A stretch of 64,000 bases of DNA from Heterobilharzia americana (Eukaryota; Platyhelminthes; Trematoda; Strigeidida; Schistosomatidae). The notes under the pieces were generated by a model that saw only the letters and a program-made list of their open reading frames with translations, searched no databases and was not told the DNA's origin. The position numbers and the translations under genes were made by a program. Shown piece by piece: positions 24,566 to 32,905 of the stretch. Location of the stretch: positions 20,283,755-20,347,754 of the forward strand of contig OX104132.1 in NCBI GenBank assembly GCA_944470555.2, read 5' to 3'. Positions within the stretch are counted from its first letter, which is position 1; each line of letters opens with the position of its first letter.

Positions 24566-27410
24566 ATTCAGTTGACTGGTGAAAGTACAACAAACGATAA
24601 TTTCAATCAGAATAATTAGCTAGTGATAAATAATGTTACACTTGTTGCTGTGAAAAATCCGTGTTAACCATAACATAAAAAACCACAAAGTACAACTATA
24701 CTGCAGCTGTCGCGGAAGAAATTAGACACATAAACAGTAATTTTTCGGTTATAAACTCACTTTGTATCGAACCGAAGAAGCATAGCAATAAATATTCCTG
24801 GGACAACTATATCACCAAGACCAAGTAAGGCCAACTGTTTTCCATAAAATCCATGAGTAAGGAAATCACGTGGAAAAGTAACTGAAAAAAGATGTTGGAT
24901 TTAATTACCTTTGTAGTTACATTTAGATGAATGAACATGGACTGGGAATGATACACTCATTCTCTCTTAAACCAATCGAAACAACTTTACGTATAGAACA
25001 GAGCTTAAGTGACAGTATACAAGTCAATTATATGATCTGTAATAACAACGCGTTAGTCGTTTACAGCTGTAAATCCTGCTGTTGTTTTCAAATGGTTAGA
25101 AGAGCTAACAGTTTACACCGGTAGTTTCTAATCATTTAGTAGTTTTTCGCAGAGGAATTTTTTGTTGATAAGGCTTTTGTGAACTTATGCTCACTGCAAT
25201 CAATAAAGTTTTATGTCAAGGAAAAAGCGAAGTGTAGGCATGTAAGTTTGTGGACTGGCTTTGTTAAGTACTTTGTAGGACGTTCAAAGTACTGTTCGGC
25301 TTCCGACCTAACCTAGTGAAGATAGAGAAGTATAAGTGGTATAACAGGAAAGCATCAAGAATAAAGCTTCTCTAGAGAAAATAAATTCAGCCCAATATTA
25401 CTGACTACTAATTTTCAATACCTTCTATTAACAGCCCAAAGCATTCTAGCTTCTTTTCATTGCTTGAACTGATCCTCAGTTATGTTTTGCTGCAGTCCTA
25501 GTTATAATGGTTCTGTGCAGACCATGCATAGTGTACTTATAGGTATGATTTATTCTCGGTATTTTCCATCTCAGTCATCTGGAATCTGAACTAGTTTGAG
25601 TACCAGTAGAGAATTTGTAGAACGGGTTGGAGCATCAGCACCATACTACTCACTATGGACCCCATGTAACTGAAAGAGAAGCGTTCCTTTTTAACCACCA
25701 AAGTTCGAAACATCTAATTTCGCATTTGTTTGCTTACTCTCGAGAGGTATTCTTTTTTTAAATGTCTTATAGCCGATTATTTCTCCTACATGCTCTACTG
25801 TTACTTCAGTTAGCCGATTGCCGTCGCTCTAGATGAACTCATCATATATTGTAATACCACCACTTTAGCAATGCAGACGTTAGGTGTAGGCTCTTACGTA
25901 AAAGAAGTAACATGTGTATGAGGTTGTGAACTTTCATCGACTCATATTTGGGAAATGTGTTATATATGCTTAGTCATTGTCAGTCCATTTGGGAAATGTT
26001 GAGTGAAGTAGGTTGAGGCTGGGAAAAAGGTTAAAAGGGACCAGACTGGAAATTGGCATCAGCTTAAGATGCCTTTCGGTGTTGGTTTCAACCGTGTAGG
26101 GGAGTGCAGACTTTTCTAGTGGGGTCCGTGTGACAACCAAAGTCTGTGAACGAAGATTCTATTAAATATGGTTCAGAATAGACTGCATGTGATGCATTCA
26201 CACATTATGTCCATTTAAATCGTCAGATCACACTCCCTACAACTTCCTACGACTTTATTTACACTTTTCCTTTTTATTTCTCCATCTTTGATTTCGTTGT
26301 CTTGTATCTTGATGTGTTGACATGTGGTGTGACAACTCAGACTACTAGGCAGTAGTGCGGAGTCCCACACAGACAACAAGTGACTTAATATTAAATGTGC
26401 TGGAGTAATAAATAGGCATGGAGTCATTTAGTGGAATTATGTAGCAACAACTACGGCAGATAAAAGCACTTACCTTTGATGGGAGCCTCCAAATTCTTTG
26501 CAACAGCCACCATAACACCAGTCCAAAAAACCTAAGCTATTTGAAAAGTAAGAACTTCAACTAACCCAAAATACGTCGTATACGAACAGTCCACAGAGAA
26601 GTAAAATGCCGTTGACAAATTTATTCAGTCTAATAAATTCAATAGCTAAAATCGCAATCGTCACTGCAATAAAATTGTTGGCCATCCAATGCTACTAAGT
26701 TAGGTTTACTATAGTGCACTTACCCCAGAGATAAAATACCAAAGTCCAAGTAAAACAGCAAAACCTGTGCCCAAAAAATCTTTGGTTTCTATCGAAAAAT
26801 CCACGTTGTCTGAAATAGAAACAAAAGCAACTATTGACTCACTCAAGACGTTCCATTTTGATTTCGAACTATCTTCAGTGCATTCTAAACTTCTTGAGAA
26901 TTCAAGTTTGTAGCAAACATTCTTTATACACTTTGGCATGAAGGGTCGGAAGATTGGTCTATGAATACAATGTTATCACAGTCTGACTACTCACGATAAT
27001 AAACGAGACATAGCACAAGTACCCACGAAGGAAAAATGTAGCTTTAGTATGTAGTTGATGTACTGAATTGGAATATACTTTACAACGTTTTAGAAACTTT
27101 CAAGCAAGCAAACCTTAAATATTATGTAAATCCCAAAGAGTGCTCCACTAGCAATGAATGGAAACAGAGCAGCATCCTGGGCTGAAACAACTTCAACTGA
27201 CTTCTAAATATTAGGCTGGTAAGTTAGTAAAATGTTACTTACCTCTTCGGTTGACTTTTTACTTTTCGTTGATCGGAAAGAACCAATATAGATGGGAATT
27301 ATAGCCATAAAGAATAAAGCTATATTAGTGATGGCTGAACCCATGGTGAAATCTAGATTTGGAGCCGTCACGTTCCCTGTACTTGCATTCTCAAACGCAG
27401 TTGCGTTCAT
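5464..27410 (-). CDS. HM13: Signal peptide peptidase (intramembrane aspartyl protease), complete 10-exon gene
   Basis: Multi-pass ER membrane aspartyl protease that cleaves signal-peptide remnants within the membrane. The exons are 27243-27410, 27114-27203, 26995-27062, 26724-26958, 26566-26691, 26474-26531, 24761-24881, 15681-15786, 9826-9911 and 5464-5545. They sum to 1140 nt (379 aa plus stop) with every phase consistent and GT/AG at every junction. Length matches animal SPP (about 377 aa). Visible features are N-glycosylation sequons at N2, N8 and N13; catalytic Asp in FVYDVFW (about D226) and GLGD (about D272); PALLYLVPA (about 325-333); and C-terminal KKTE, a dilysine ER-retrieval signal. 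An in-frame stop sits two codons before the start ATG. All repeat insertions lie in introns, so the gene looks intact. I am confident of SPP rather than SPPL because of the short lumenal N-terminus and the KKxx tail. Confidence 0.95.
5690..5850 (-). mobile_element. tRNA-headed SINE fragment
   Basis: The minus strand has a Pol III box-B-like GGTTCGGACCC and an upstream A-box-like segment, TGGCTACGGCAGTTGA, with tRNA-like spacing. The acceptor stem is not paired, so it is not a functional tRNA gene. It lies in SPP intron 9. Confidence 0.5.
6330..6800. mobile_element. SINE B copy (minus) abutting an inverted partial copy (plus)
   Basis: The minus part (about 6680-6330) has the tRNA-like head and a decayed hammerhead; the core CUGA has become GUGA and stem II is lost. 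The plus part (about 6690-6800) repeats the hammerhead region with CUGA changed to UUGA. Both share family landmarks with the copies at 8290 and 46210: GACGAAACAGCT followed by a GGTTTCC run and a TTGATGCC-like end. Confidence 0.6.
7030..7590 (-). mobile_element. SINE C copy, interrupted by a LINE-2 3' end
   Basis: The head (about 7525-7450 minus) has an A box TAGCTCAGTGATA and a B box GGTTCGAATCT. The body continues at 7209-7093 minus and contains a hammerhead remnant: CUGACGAG is intact but GAAA has become AAAA. Imperfect 38-bp direct repeats (7055-7092 and 7542-7579) flank the whole unit. They may be an unusually long target-site duplication or a pre-existing repeat. Confidence 0.65.
7210..7453 (+). 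mobile_element. 5'-truncated LINE-2 3' end with 14-bp target-site duplication
   Basis: A 244-bp insert matching the LINE-2 3' UTR at 3640-3960 and 20560-20900 (opposite strand) and ending in a GATGATG-like tail. The exact 14-bp duplication GATGTCTCACCTGA is present at 7196-7209 and 7454-7467. Removing the insert and one copy restores a continuous SINE C. Confidence 0.85.
8290..8460 (+). mobile_element. SINE B 3' part with intact hammerhead
   Basis: It contains the hammerhead at 8325-8370 and the family 3' end (about 8400-8460), which recurs at about 45885-45935 and 46396-46440. The tRNA-like head is missing (5' truncated). It lies in SPP intron 9, antisense to the gene. Confidence 0.75.
8325..8370 (+). 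ncRNA. Hammerhead ribozyme, intact core (SINE B)
   Basis: Stem I GCACTG/CAGTGC pairs perfectly over 6 bp. The core is CUGAGGA, stem II is GUCC/GGAC with a 7-nt loop, GAAA is present, stem III is a minimal ACAG/CUGU hairpin, and the expected cleavage site is after GUC at 8364. All catalytic positions of the minimal hammerhead are present. This is a type I arrangement (stem I open). Activity is inferred from the sequence. Confidence 0.85.
8530..8765 (-). mobile_element. Sm-alpha-like SINE copy, decayed hammerhead
   Basis: The minus hammerhead region (about 8610-8555) keeps GAAA-like and stem I sequences, but the core reads AUGACAA instead of CUGACGA. The 3' part (about 8670-8740) has the GGCAATATC...GCATC landmark and the GAACAATTCGATCC segment shared with the copies at 10925, 41523 and 43440. 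The 3' part is in plus orientation, so this copy is also 5' inverted. Confidence 0.65.
8885..8914. repeat. (TA)15 microsatellite
   Basis: Uninterrupted TA dinucleotide tract. Confidence 0.95.
8930..9820. other. Intron 9 sequence, nothing recognised
   Basis: No conserved frame, box pair or shared repeat was found in this AT-rich stretch. Confidence 0.45.
9826..9911 (-). CDS. HM13: SPP exon 9 with PAL motif
   Basis: 86 nt. The acceptor is CTAG|CCA and the donor AA|GTAAGT. It reads [16 protein letters not shown], the PAL motif of presenilin/SPP proteases, then [11 protein letters not shown]. Confidence 0.95.
10180..10560. other. Unassigned intronic stretch
   Basis: Slightly more GC-rich than its surroundings, with a T-rich region, a GTTGTCGTTGTTCTTGC run and a C-rich end. 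A solo LTR or SINE is possible, but I see no paired terminal repeats and no second copy in the window. Confidence 0.25.
10925..11175 (+). mobile_element. Sm-alpha-like SINE with intact hammerhead
   Basis: Contains the full hammerhead (10998-11042), then the 3' landmarks AGGCAATATCGAGGCATC and GATCAATTCGGTCC. The region upstream, with TGGCTAGC, is a worn tRNA-like head. The schistosome Sm-alpha family is known to encode hammerhead ribozymes; assignment is by motif and order, not by alignment. It lies in SPP intron 8. Confidence 0.8.
10998..11042 (+). ncRNA. Hammerhead ribozyme, intact core (Sm-alpha type)
   Basis: Stem I is ATCCAG/TTGGAT (one G-U pair). The core is CUGACGA, stem II is GUCC/GGAC, GAAA is present, stem III is an AUGC/GCAU mini-hairpin, and the cleavage site is after AUC at 11036. 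All invariant core positions are present. Confidence 0.85.
11565..11665 (-). mobile_element. Sm-alpha-like 3' fragment
   Basis: The minus strand contains the GGCAGTATTGATGC landmark followed by AGCAATTCGATCC, as in the other family copies. The hammerhead half is missing. Confidence 0.55.
12100..13110 (-). mobile_element. LINE-1 copy, RT C-terminal half to 3' tail
   Basis: Minus fragments read [12 protein letters not shown] and VVDWIMQ RT motifs (about 13060-12920), [20 protein letters not shown] and [15 protein letters not shown] (about 12780-12650), then RRSCEEEM and W.QVQKI near the 3' end. The copy ends in an AAT-type tail (12101-12120). Frames are shifted in several places, so it is inactive. 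Same family as 16100-17800. Confidence 0.85.
13800..14020 (-). mobile_element. SINE B fragment followed by Sm-alpha 3' fragment
   Basis: 13805-13895 minus holds a decayed SINE B hammerhead (CUGAGAA core, G8 lost). 13925-14020 minus holds the Sm-alpha 3' segment with AAGCGATTCAACGC. Both are partial. Confidence 0.55.
14021..14265 (+). mobile_element. Sm-alpha-like SINE, hammerhead core mutated
   Basis: The hammerhead region (about 14058-14102) is complete in layout, but A6 of CUGAUGA is changed (CUGGUGA), which should abolish cleavage. The 3' half has GGCAGTATCGAGGCATC and GTCGAGCAGTTC. Confidence 0.7.
14275..14445 (+). mobile_element. Sm-alpha-like SINE 5' half with head
   Basis: The tRNA-like head starts near 14280 (GTGCCTCGGTGGCCTAGT). 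A hammerhead follows at 14374-14418 with intact CUGACGA and GAAA, but stem II is only 3 bp and stem I is broken. Confidence 0.6.
14374..14418 (+). ncRNA. Decayed hammerhead (core intact, stems weak)
   Basis: Core CUGACGA and GAAA are present. Stem II is reduced to GUC/GAC and the two sides of stem I no longer pair well. Probably inactive. Confidence 0.5.
14990..15180 (-). mobile_element. SINE C copy with hammerhead
   Basis: The minus strand carries a worn tRNA-like head (about 15165-15100) and a hammerhead (15021-15066) with core CUGAUGA and GAAA intact, a stem III palindrome ACCUAGGU, one U-U mismatch in stem II and a mismatch at the base of stem I. Same family as 7030-7590, 40190-40385 and 53280-53420. 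Confidence 0.65.
15021..15066 (-). ncRNA. Hammerhead motif, near-intact (SINE C)
   Basis: CUGAUGA, GAAA and stem III are intact. The cleavage triplet reads GUU rather than GUC, and stems I and II each carry one mismatch. Weak activity is possible. Confidence 0.5.
15681..15786 (-). CDS. HM13: SPP exon 8
   Basis: 106 nt. The acceptor is TATAG|AC and the donor CAG|GTGAGT. It reads [17 protein letters not shown] and MMHVFNHAQ, matching the SPP span before PAL. Confidence 0.94.
16100..17800 (-). mobile_element. LINE-1 copy, RT domain to 3' tail
   Basis: The longest LINE-1 copy here. From 17718 minus it reads [44 protein letters not shown], then [27 protein letters not shown] (the catalytic ADD box), MNGRNLKEV and YLGSTVS, and the C-terminal segment with KNPSLNKYA. 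The 3' end has an AAT-type tail at 16105-16125. No endonuclease part is present (5' truncated near 17800), and it is frameshifted near 16640 and 17250. It lies inside SPP intron 7 in the sense orientation. Confidence 0.9.
18260..19480 (+). mobile_element. LINE-2 copy, RT to 3' end
   Basis: Plus frames read [13 protein letters not shown] (about 18295), [18 protein letters not shown] (about 18445), [13 protein letters not shown] (the ADD box changed to EDD, about 18570), then [15 protein letters not shown] and [13 protein letters not shown] near the 3' end. Several stops and frameshifts are present. The orientation is antisense to SPP. Confidence 0.85.
20050..20560 (-). mobile_element. Gypsy-type RT/RNase H fragment
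   Basis: The minus strand reads [17 protein letters not shown] (end of RT, about 20450-20400) and [18 protein letters not shown] (RNase H start, about 20315-20262), then [18 protein letters not shown] in another frame. These are the consecutive RT-to-RNase H landmarks of Ty3/Gypsy polyproteins. It is frameshifted and has no LTRs nearby. Confidence 0.7.
20560..24370 (-). mobile_element. LINE-2 copy, nearly full structure, decayed
   Basis: The most complete LINE-2. In minus order it shows a 5' leader (24360-23950); an endonuclease segment with [14 protein letters not shown] (about 23180-23135); RT with [19 protein letters not shown] (about 21690) and [13 protein letters not shown], where the canonical YADD box is now [34 protein letters not shown] and LPRRAML; and a 3' UTR (20900-20560) shared with 3640 and 7210. 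Loss of the RT catalytic box makes it inactive. It lies in SPP intron 7. Confidence 0.88.
24510..24562. repeat. (AT)n microsatellite, about 53 bp
   Basis: Pure AT dinucleotide tract about 200 bp from SPP exon 7. Confidence 0.95.
24761..24881 (-). CDS. HM13: SPP exon 7 with GLGD motif
   Basis: 121 nt. The acceptor is TTTTTTCAG and the donor GTGAGT. It contains [15 protein letters not shown], with the second catalytic aspartate. The next intron is 8974 nt and holds LINE-1, LINE-2 and Gypsy copies. Confidence 0.95.
26474..26531 (-). CDS. HM13: SPP exon 6
   Basis: 58 nt, ending in phase 1. It encodes [19 protein letters not shown], the conserved segment following YD in SPP. The preceding intron is 34 nt; the next intron jumps to 1592 nt. 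Confidence 0.92.
26566..26691 (-). CDS. HM13: SPP exon 5 with first catalytic Asp
   Basis: 42 codons, phase 0, from HWMANNF to LFVYDVFW. The YD motif carries the first active-site aspartate. The donor is TGG|GTTAGT. The preceding intron is 32 nt, the smallest in the gene. Confidence 0.93.
26724..26958 (-). CDS. HM13: SPP exon 4
   Basis: 235 nt. The acceptor is TTCATAG and the donor GGG|GTAAGT. It reads [11 protein letters not shown] near its start and LGLWYFISG at its end, matching the SPP loop and the span before HWMANN. The preceding intron is 36 nt. Confidence 0.9.
26995..27062 (-). CDS. HM13: SPP exon 3
   Basis: 68 nt, entering in phase 0 and leaving in phase 2. The acceptor is CAATTCAG|TAC and the donor GTGAGT. 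It starts YINYIL, matching the conserved EYINLLL region of SPP. The preceding intron is 51 nt. Confidence 0.88.
27114..27203 (-). CDS. HM13: SPP exon 2
   Basis: 30 codons, phase 0. The acceptor is TTTAG|AAG and the donor AAG|GTTTGC. It contains [17 protein letters not shown], the second membrane span of SPP. The preceding intron is only 39 nt. Confidence 0.92.
27243..27410 (-). CDS. HM13: SPP exon 1 (start, first membrane span)
   Basis: 56 codons, phase 0, from ATG at 27410 to donor GAG|GTAAGT. It encodes a sequon-rich lumenal N-terminus (NAT, NAS, NVT) and a hydrophobic segment [17 protein letters not shown], followed by a basic stretch. Confidence 0.93.
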
Positions 27411-27899
27411 TACTCAGGCTAATACGCAAAAAATTTCAAACAGTGTTCCAAAATACGTTGATGTTATTTATTCTAATGTGCTGCGGTAAAACAACTTGTA
27501 CAACTAAAGGCCAGAGCAAAAGTTTATGATAATATTTGTCTAATATACTAGCACTAATAAACTACACTTTCACCTCCAACATCAACAGTCCAAGTATACG
27601 CAACTGATGTCTTTTGATTTATTTCATCTACTCCATGGGCTTGGTTCTTGTTGATCAGCCACGCACCTGCAGTGGAACACTAAGTTTCTTCGACTTTCTT
27701 TTTTAAATTGTGATGTGGAAATTGTCGTGTGAGGATCTGTAATCAAAAGTGTAGAGTGATTCGGTTTGGAAGCCAAGAGTCTTCCTGCAACTCTCATCTG
27801 AGTAGACGATTAGAGAGAAATGACAAACTAAGGTCCAAAAGTCATATGGAACGTTTCTCGAGTGTAATAGTAGGTATGATTAGTGTTGATGGGGTCAGG

Positions 27900-30800
27900 A
27901 GTTAGAATGAAGAGTTAGCATAAAAACAGTTAGAAACGCATCCAAAGGAGATAGTAGTGAAAGGTCAGTAATGTCCTCTTTACAAAGCTGATAAACGGTG
28001 TGAACGGAAATAGTTGTCCGGCCATCCAGTCACTACCTGATTCTCCTGATGGGTTTAGTAATTAATTCATTGGTTGGGCACCATACAGAATATAGGCTCT
28101 TGGAAAATTTAGTTTAGTCTGAGCTTGATGCTAACTCTTTAACCTTCTACCCTGGGGCAATCGCCAGTAGTAAGTATTGTATTGCCGGAAAGGTGGGTGA
28201 TCTACATGTCATGATGAAACCTTCTCCGTTCTTGTGGTGACTTAAAGGAAATAGACTTAGGTATCTCGGGGATTTTAATACAGGTTGACATCGCGCTGCG
28301 TTCTTCTTAATGCGGTAGAAGACATGCTTCAAAAACTGTTGGAAACGTATCCCGTGTAAAAGCACCAAGCGGCCTGCTCAGTGAATTTAAAACATCATCC
28401 GATTTTGCTGCCATTCATTTGCAGTCAGACCTAGTTTGGGTGTCGGGGAAGTTGAGGCCCATCACTCGTAGCATTGACAATTTGGTGACGGCATGGTTAC
28501 TACAGGCGCATTAGTGTTCATTTGTATCTGATCTTACTGAATGGGCTCTGACGTAGTCACTTCTCATTTTTCAAGCTCGAGGCCAACACAGTTCTATGAT
28601 GATCAGAGCTCCAGGAGGAGCCCACCGTTTTTGAGTAATTTGGGACTGACTCCTCCACCAGCTTTGTTCCTGATTTAATGAGGCGGAGGGATCTTTCTGA
28701 GTGAGGAGCAGAATCAGAAGTGGCCGAAGGACTGTTAACTGGGGTGCCTCAGATGCTGATAACGTTCAGACATGGTTGTAGAATGACTTTCCTCTTTACC
28801 GTGCTTTAAACTAACAAGGAAGGGTTTCGTTTATGCCCACCATTGCGATTTGTGAACTGGCGTATGGCGCGGGGCAATCAGACGCTTCAATCGGGTCAAG
28901 AAGCGTAATAGCGAACGATTTTCTGTAGCCTCAACCGGTCATCTAGCCATCCAAGGAAATCATCGGTTTGGTTGCTCTAAAAGCCATGCCAAATAGCATG
29001 AAAGGCTTGTGAGTACTGCCAACCGTTTTCAGGACAGAGGTAATCGGCTGGAAATTGCCAGGAATTTTACTTATATTCTACCTCGTAACTGGATGATTGA
29101 ACAAAGCACTTCTTTTCTTTCGAGGCTCAGCTCGGCTCCAGCGAGTGTCTGAAGAAGTGTGGCAGGTGCTTCCCTAAGGCTCTTCACGACTACCATCAGA
29201 GCCAAGAAGGTTGCTTAGTTGAAAACTGGAAACCTGAAAATATTCTTGTCCTGTGGGATGGAAACATGGTGCAGATCTTTCTCTCATCAACCCGTTTGGA
29301 GTCTTTTCTCACCGATGTTCACTTTGTACCGGAAGCGCTAGACTTGGCCTAAAGCACGCTTGGGGGCTTAACTATTTCTAAGCTGCTGAATACGTCTCCG
29401 TTGGAATCTGTGATGAGATTAATGCCCTTTCATATGTTTCCTCTGCGATATTCATACATAAGGTTCCTTAGCGTTATTCTATCGGCTCTCCACCAGGCCG
29501 AGCTGTCGTCCAAATGTGTGGCAGTATACTTCGGTATTGCGTCACTCATGGTTTTTGTCGGTCGGGAAGTCGGACTCTTTACGCAACGAGCGTTACTTGA
29601 ACCGGACATTCTTTCAGATTGCGAGGCCCTCCCTGTTTCAACCCTTAGTCACTAGGTTCTCTTTGATGATCAGCATATTACGCCAGGCGCGCTTTGACAG
29701 GACGATCCACAAACCATTTCCTTCGCTTGCGCCTATAGCCCACTTGCCACTGGAAGTTTCAAACTCATAAGCCGTGACGTACATGCGAGCTAATCTCTCA
29801 TGGTGCCACAGTTAACCTTACCATAACAAAGGAAGCTGTCAAGTGTTTGCGGTAGCAGAATCTCCTCAGATATCGTAGAAAAGATCACTGCCACATGATC
29901 TCTGCGAGGAATAGGCGGCTGAACACACATAATGGTAGTAAAGAGATCAATGTTCACCGAAGTATAGGCATAGTGCCTTCCAGCTTCACCCCCAACGCGT
30001 GGCACCGCCCGTTTTCCTAGGAGGACCGGCTGTCTTGAATGCTTCCTCCAGCTGCTGAATGAGGGATCTTGAAATGTATGTCAGCAACGCCCCTAAGCGA
30101 CGTAGCTGCAACTTGTACTAAGGTGCGAGGAAAAGCGAGCTAAAGGAAAAGATGGTGTAGCAGATAAAATTTTTGGGAGAAAACATAAATAAATAAAGAC
30201 CAGCAAGCTTGCTCTAGACTTTGAAGACTTTAAAGAGCAAACATGACTGGGCGGCTGCGACTGATTCTCATGCGTATCACCATGGGTCCCCAACCACTTG
30301 CATTCTGGCTCTACACTGTTGCTAAAGGTTAGCTCAAATCACTTGACCTTCAGGTACTCAGAAAGTGCGTACTTGTAAATACTTTTAGATTGTTATATAT
30401 TTAGCAATAGCCCTTTTCTGGGCCATGAAGTGAATAATGAGATTCCCAGGAGCATGTGATAGGCATGCGGTGAGCCTTGATAGTGCCACTTCAAGCCCAG
30501 GCAGAAGAAAATCTAGGTGTTGTAAACACATGTGAGAGAAGTGATAATTTGGGGCGTCAGCTGCCATTTGTATTCACTTGGTCGTTTTCTAACGAGTACG
30601 TATTCGCTCACGGCTGGCAGCCATTTCGAGTCTCCTTTGTGCTGATCAAGTGTTGTAAAACCGGTGGATAAGAGCTACCTTAAGTGATGGTTGTGGTTCC
30701 TGTGGACATCAACTTGTACCCGCGCGCCCGATGGGAAAATCAAGAGCTAATTACAACGAGTGAGATAGTGTATCTGTAATTTTGGTAATTTTGGGGTTCC

Positions 30801-31400
30801 ATCAGTTTCCACTTTTTCAGTTTCCCCATGTCATCATCTTTCGCGGCATTAGCTTCTTTGTTCTGTAACTTCCTGAATAAGTTTTTTGCCTTCAATTACC
30901 GACTATCCTGTTACCTTTTTACGGTTGAGACCAAAAGTCTTCAACGCAGATCTCACCTGCTTATAACTTCCGGATTTCTGGACACGTCGCCAGCACAGCT
31001 TGCCCATCTCAATAAACTGTCTTCAGTGTCATTCCCAAATTCCTTCCGCTCCGTCGGACTAATTCCTGTCTCGAGCTACCTAACTGGTTAGGTGCAGCTA
31101 CACGTTTAGCTTCCTTTTGTTTTTAAGCTGGTATCAAGTGTCTTTCACAGTAGCACAATAACACTTCTGTCCGAGTTTGTCCACGGCGGTGACTGTCACA
31201 TGGCAAACCACAAGCTGTCAAAACCAGACATGAAGATGGCTAGAAGTGAAGACAGCTATATTCTTAAACGGTCCATGGTCCTACGCCCTTTTTGTAAGGA
31301 CGATAAGTAATAATATGGCATTGTATACAGCACATTTGTAGTCATATTATAACACATGGTACATAATATGGTACATAGCATGATAATACATTTCTACTCA
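27900..31400. other. Unassigned, GC-richer intergenic block
   Basis: A stretch of about 3.5 kb that is visibly richer in G and C than the flanks. It has only short frames on both strands (longest about 84 codons) and no motif I recognise. It has the texture of an old transposon (uniform composition, sharp change from the AT-rich flanks), but I found no LTR pair, RT, integrase or transposase motif. A host gene is unlikely because no splice-bounded conserved block is visible. Confidence 0.35.
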
Positions 31401-31425
31401 GGCATAATCTACGTGAAAATACAAG

Positions 31426-31821
31426 GTGAACAGGCGTGATCATTTCGTATTGGTGCAAAGCTTAGGCGCTATGGTAGAAAGTTATTCGCCATGCAGTGGT
31501 GCAGAAGAATTTTACCTTGACAACTTTCCGAAGATGAATTATTGCTTACAACCATACCAAAGAAATAACAGCTTCCAAAGTGCTACTTCTTTAGTCCTAC
31601 CACCTCATACCTTTTGTAGCAGTAAAATTTTCAACATCTCCGAAATCGGTGTTAAGTCACCCCCATTACGTGCACTGAGTGTTGATTCTTTGAACGAAGA
31701 CTCGGTTATCAACCCCCCTCTCCAGTTAACCATGTTGAACTTAAGTACAGCAGCTTTATCACACCCCAATGTGTGGTTGTGTGTTAATGCGGGCAAAGCG
31801 ATAGACAAGGTCCTTTTCTAG
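31426..31821 (+). other. 131-codon open frame of unknown meaning
   Basis: Longest uninterrupted frame in this intergenic area. It has no recognised motif, signal peptide or repeat. The opposite strand is also partly open (31605-31808), which suggests a chance or transposon-derived frame. Confidence 0.2.
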
Positions 31822-31892
31822 ATTATTGTTCTTACTAGGGTCTATCACTTGACATTTGGATAACTTCCAATATTTTGGTGATCAAGCTGACG

Positions 31893-32205
31893 CTAATTCG
31901 CCGTTTTAGCCCACTTACTTGACCCAGCAGCTATCATTTGGTACTTGGCGGGTCGAAATGATTTATTGGGCATTTGGATTCTTAGGCACCCAAAGCTTAT
32001 GCTGGATTGGGTTTGTAGGCTTGAATACCACAATGAATGCAGGCTTGTGACGAATTCCGTGTAAAGTTTCCGATGTTCCCTCTTCAATTATCGATACAAT
32101 ACTTGTGATATCACGGCTACTCACATTTCTATTGCCGTCATCACCCCGTTTCCAATGAGTTCCCACGCATTTCTTGGTAAATTGTGAAGGATAATTTATA
32201 TTCAT
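31893..32205 (-). mobile_element. Possible Penelope-like fragment
   Basis: The minus frame reads AFIVVFKPTNPIQHKLWVPK, which resembles the linker that precedes the GIY-YIG domain in Penelope-like elements (KPTN...L..PKD). It stops soon after. The assignment is weak, from pattern alone. Confidence 0.3.
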
Positions 32206-32865
32206 AAATTTCCACTACTTTTTAATTCCATGTTTAAGTCTTTCGACTCGCTGTTGGAATTTCTAGCTCTATTATTTCTGCATCACACTAAACCCTCCTT
32301 AACTGACACCCGATAGGATGACCTAAAGCCTAGGCACCTTTCAGAACATGTTGGCTTCCAGTAGACGACACTACCCAAGCCAAAATCTGCTCTTTACGTT
32401 TTCGTTACATCATAACTGATTCCTTGCACTAATCTCCTAGCTTATACGTGAACTGCATTGCACCTACTGTCGAAAATGTCCCGATTTCAACTCCGTAGAT
32501 ATTACATTCAAGTATCGCCACCACATCTTAGGTGGAGGACCAAACTTTCATAAAGCCATATGCTTCCAAGTCTCGATAAATATATCTGCTACGGTTGGGG
32601 ATACTGCAGTTCCTATTACCATACCCTCCGTTTCCCCTTTGGATTTCACGGTTTCTGGATCTTATGAAGCTAGCTTAGCTTTTTTTATTGGGTGTTACCG
32701 TCATAAATTCATACCTCTAATGTCTGTCTCGGCTGCTGAAAGGCATTCTGAACGGTGGTTTGACATCTAAAAATCCCGTAAACATTTTCTTTCAGGCAGG
32801 ATCCCCCTACATGTTTTGTTGTGCTGTAACTCTGGCCAGCCACTATAGGAGTGTCATGATGATAT

Positions 32866-32905
32866 AAACTTCATATATATACATATATATATATATGCAT
32901 ATAAA
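32866..32905. repeat. Imperfect TA/CA-rich microsatellite
   Basis: TATATACATATATATATATG-type tract with interruptions. Confidence 0.8.

Noticed and set aside
24404..24619. Open frame with repeated YI residues
   Set aside because: Created by translation of the AT microsatellite.
29401..29770. Two overlapping 84-codon frames on the plus strand
   Set aside because: No motif, overlapping frames of equal length, no splice context; typical chance frames in a GC-richer block.
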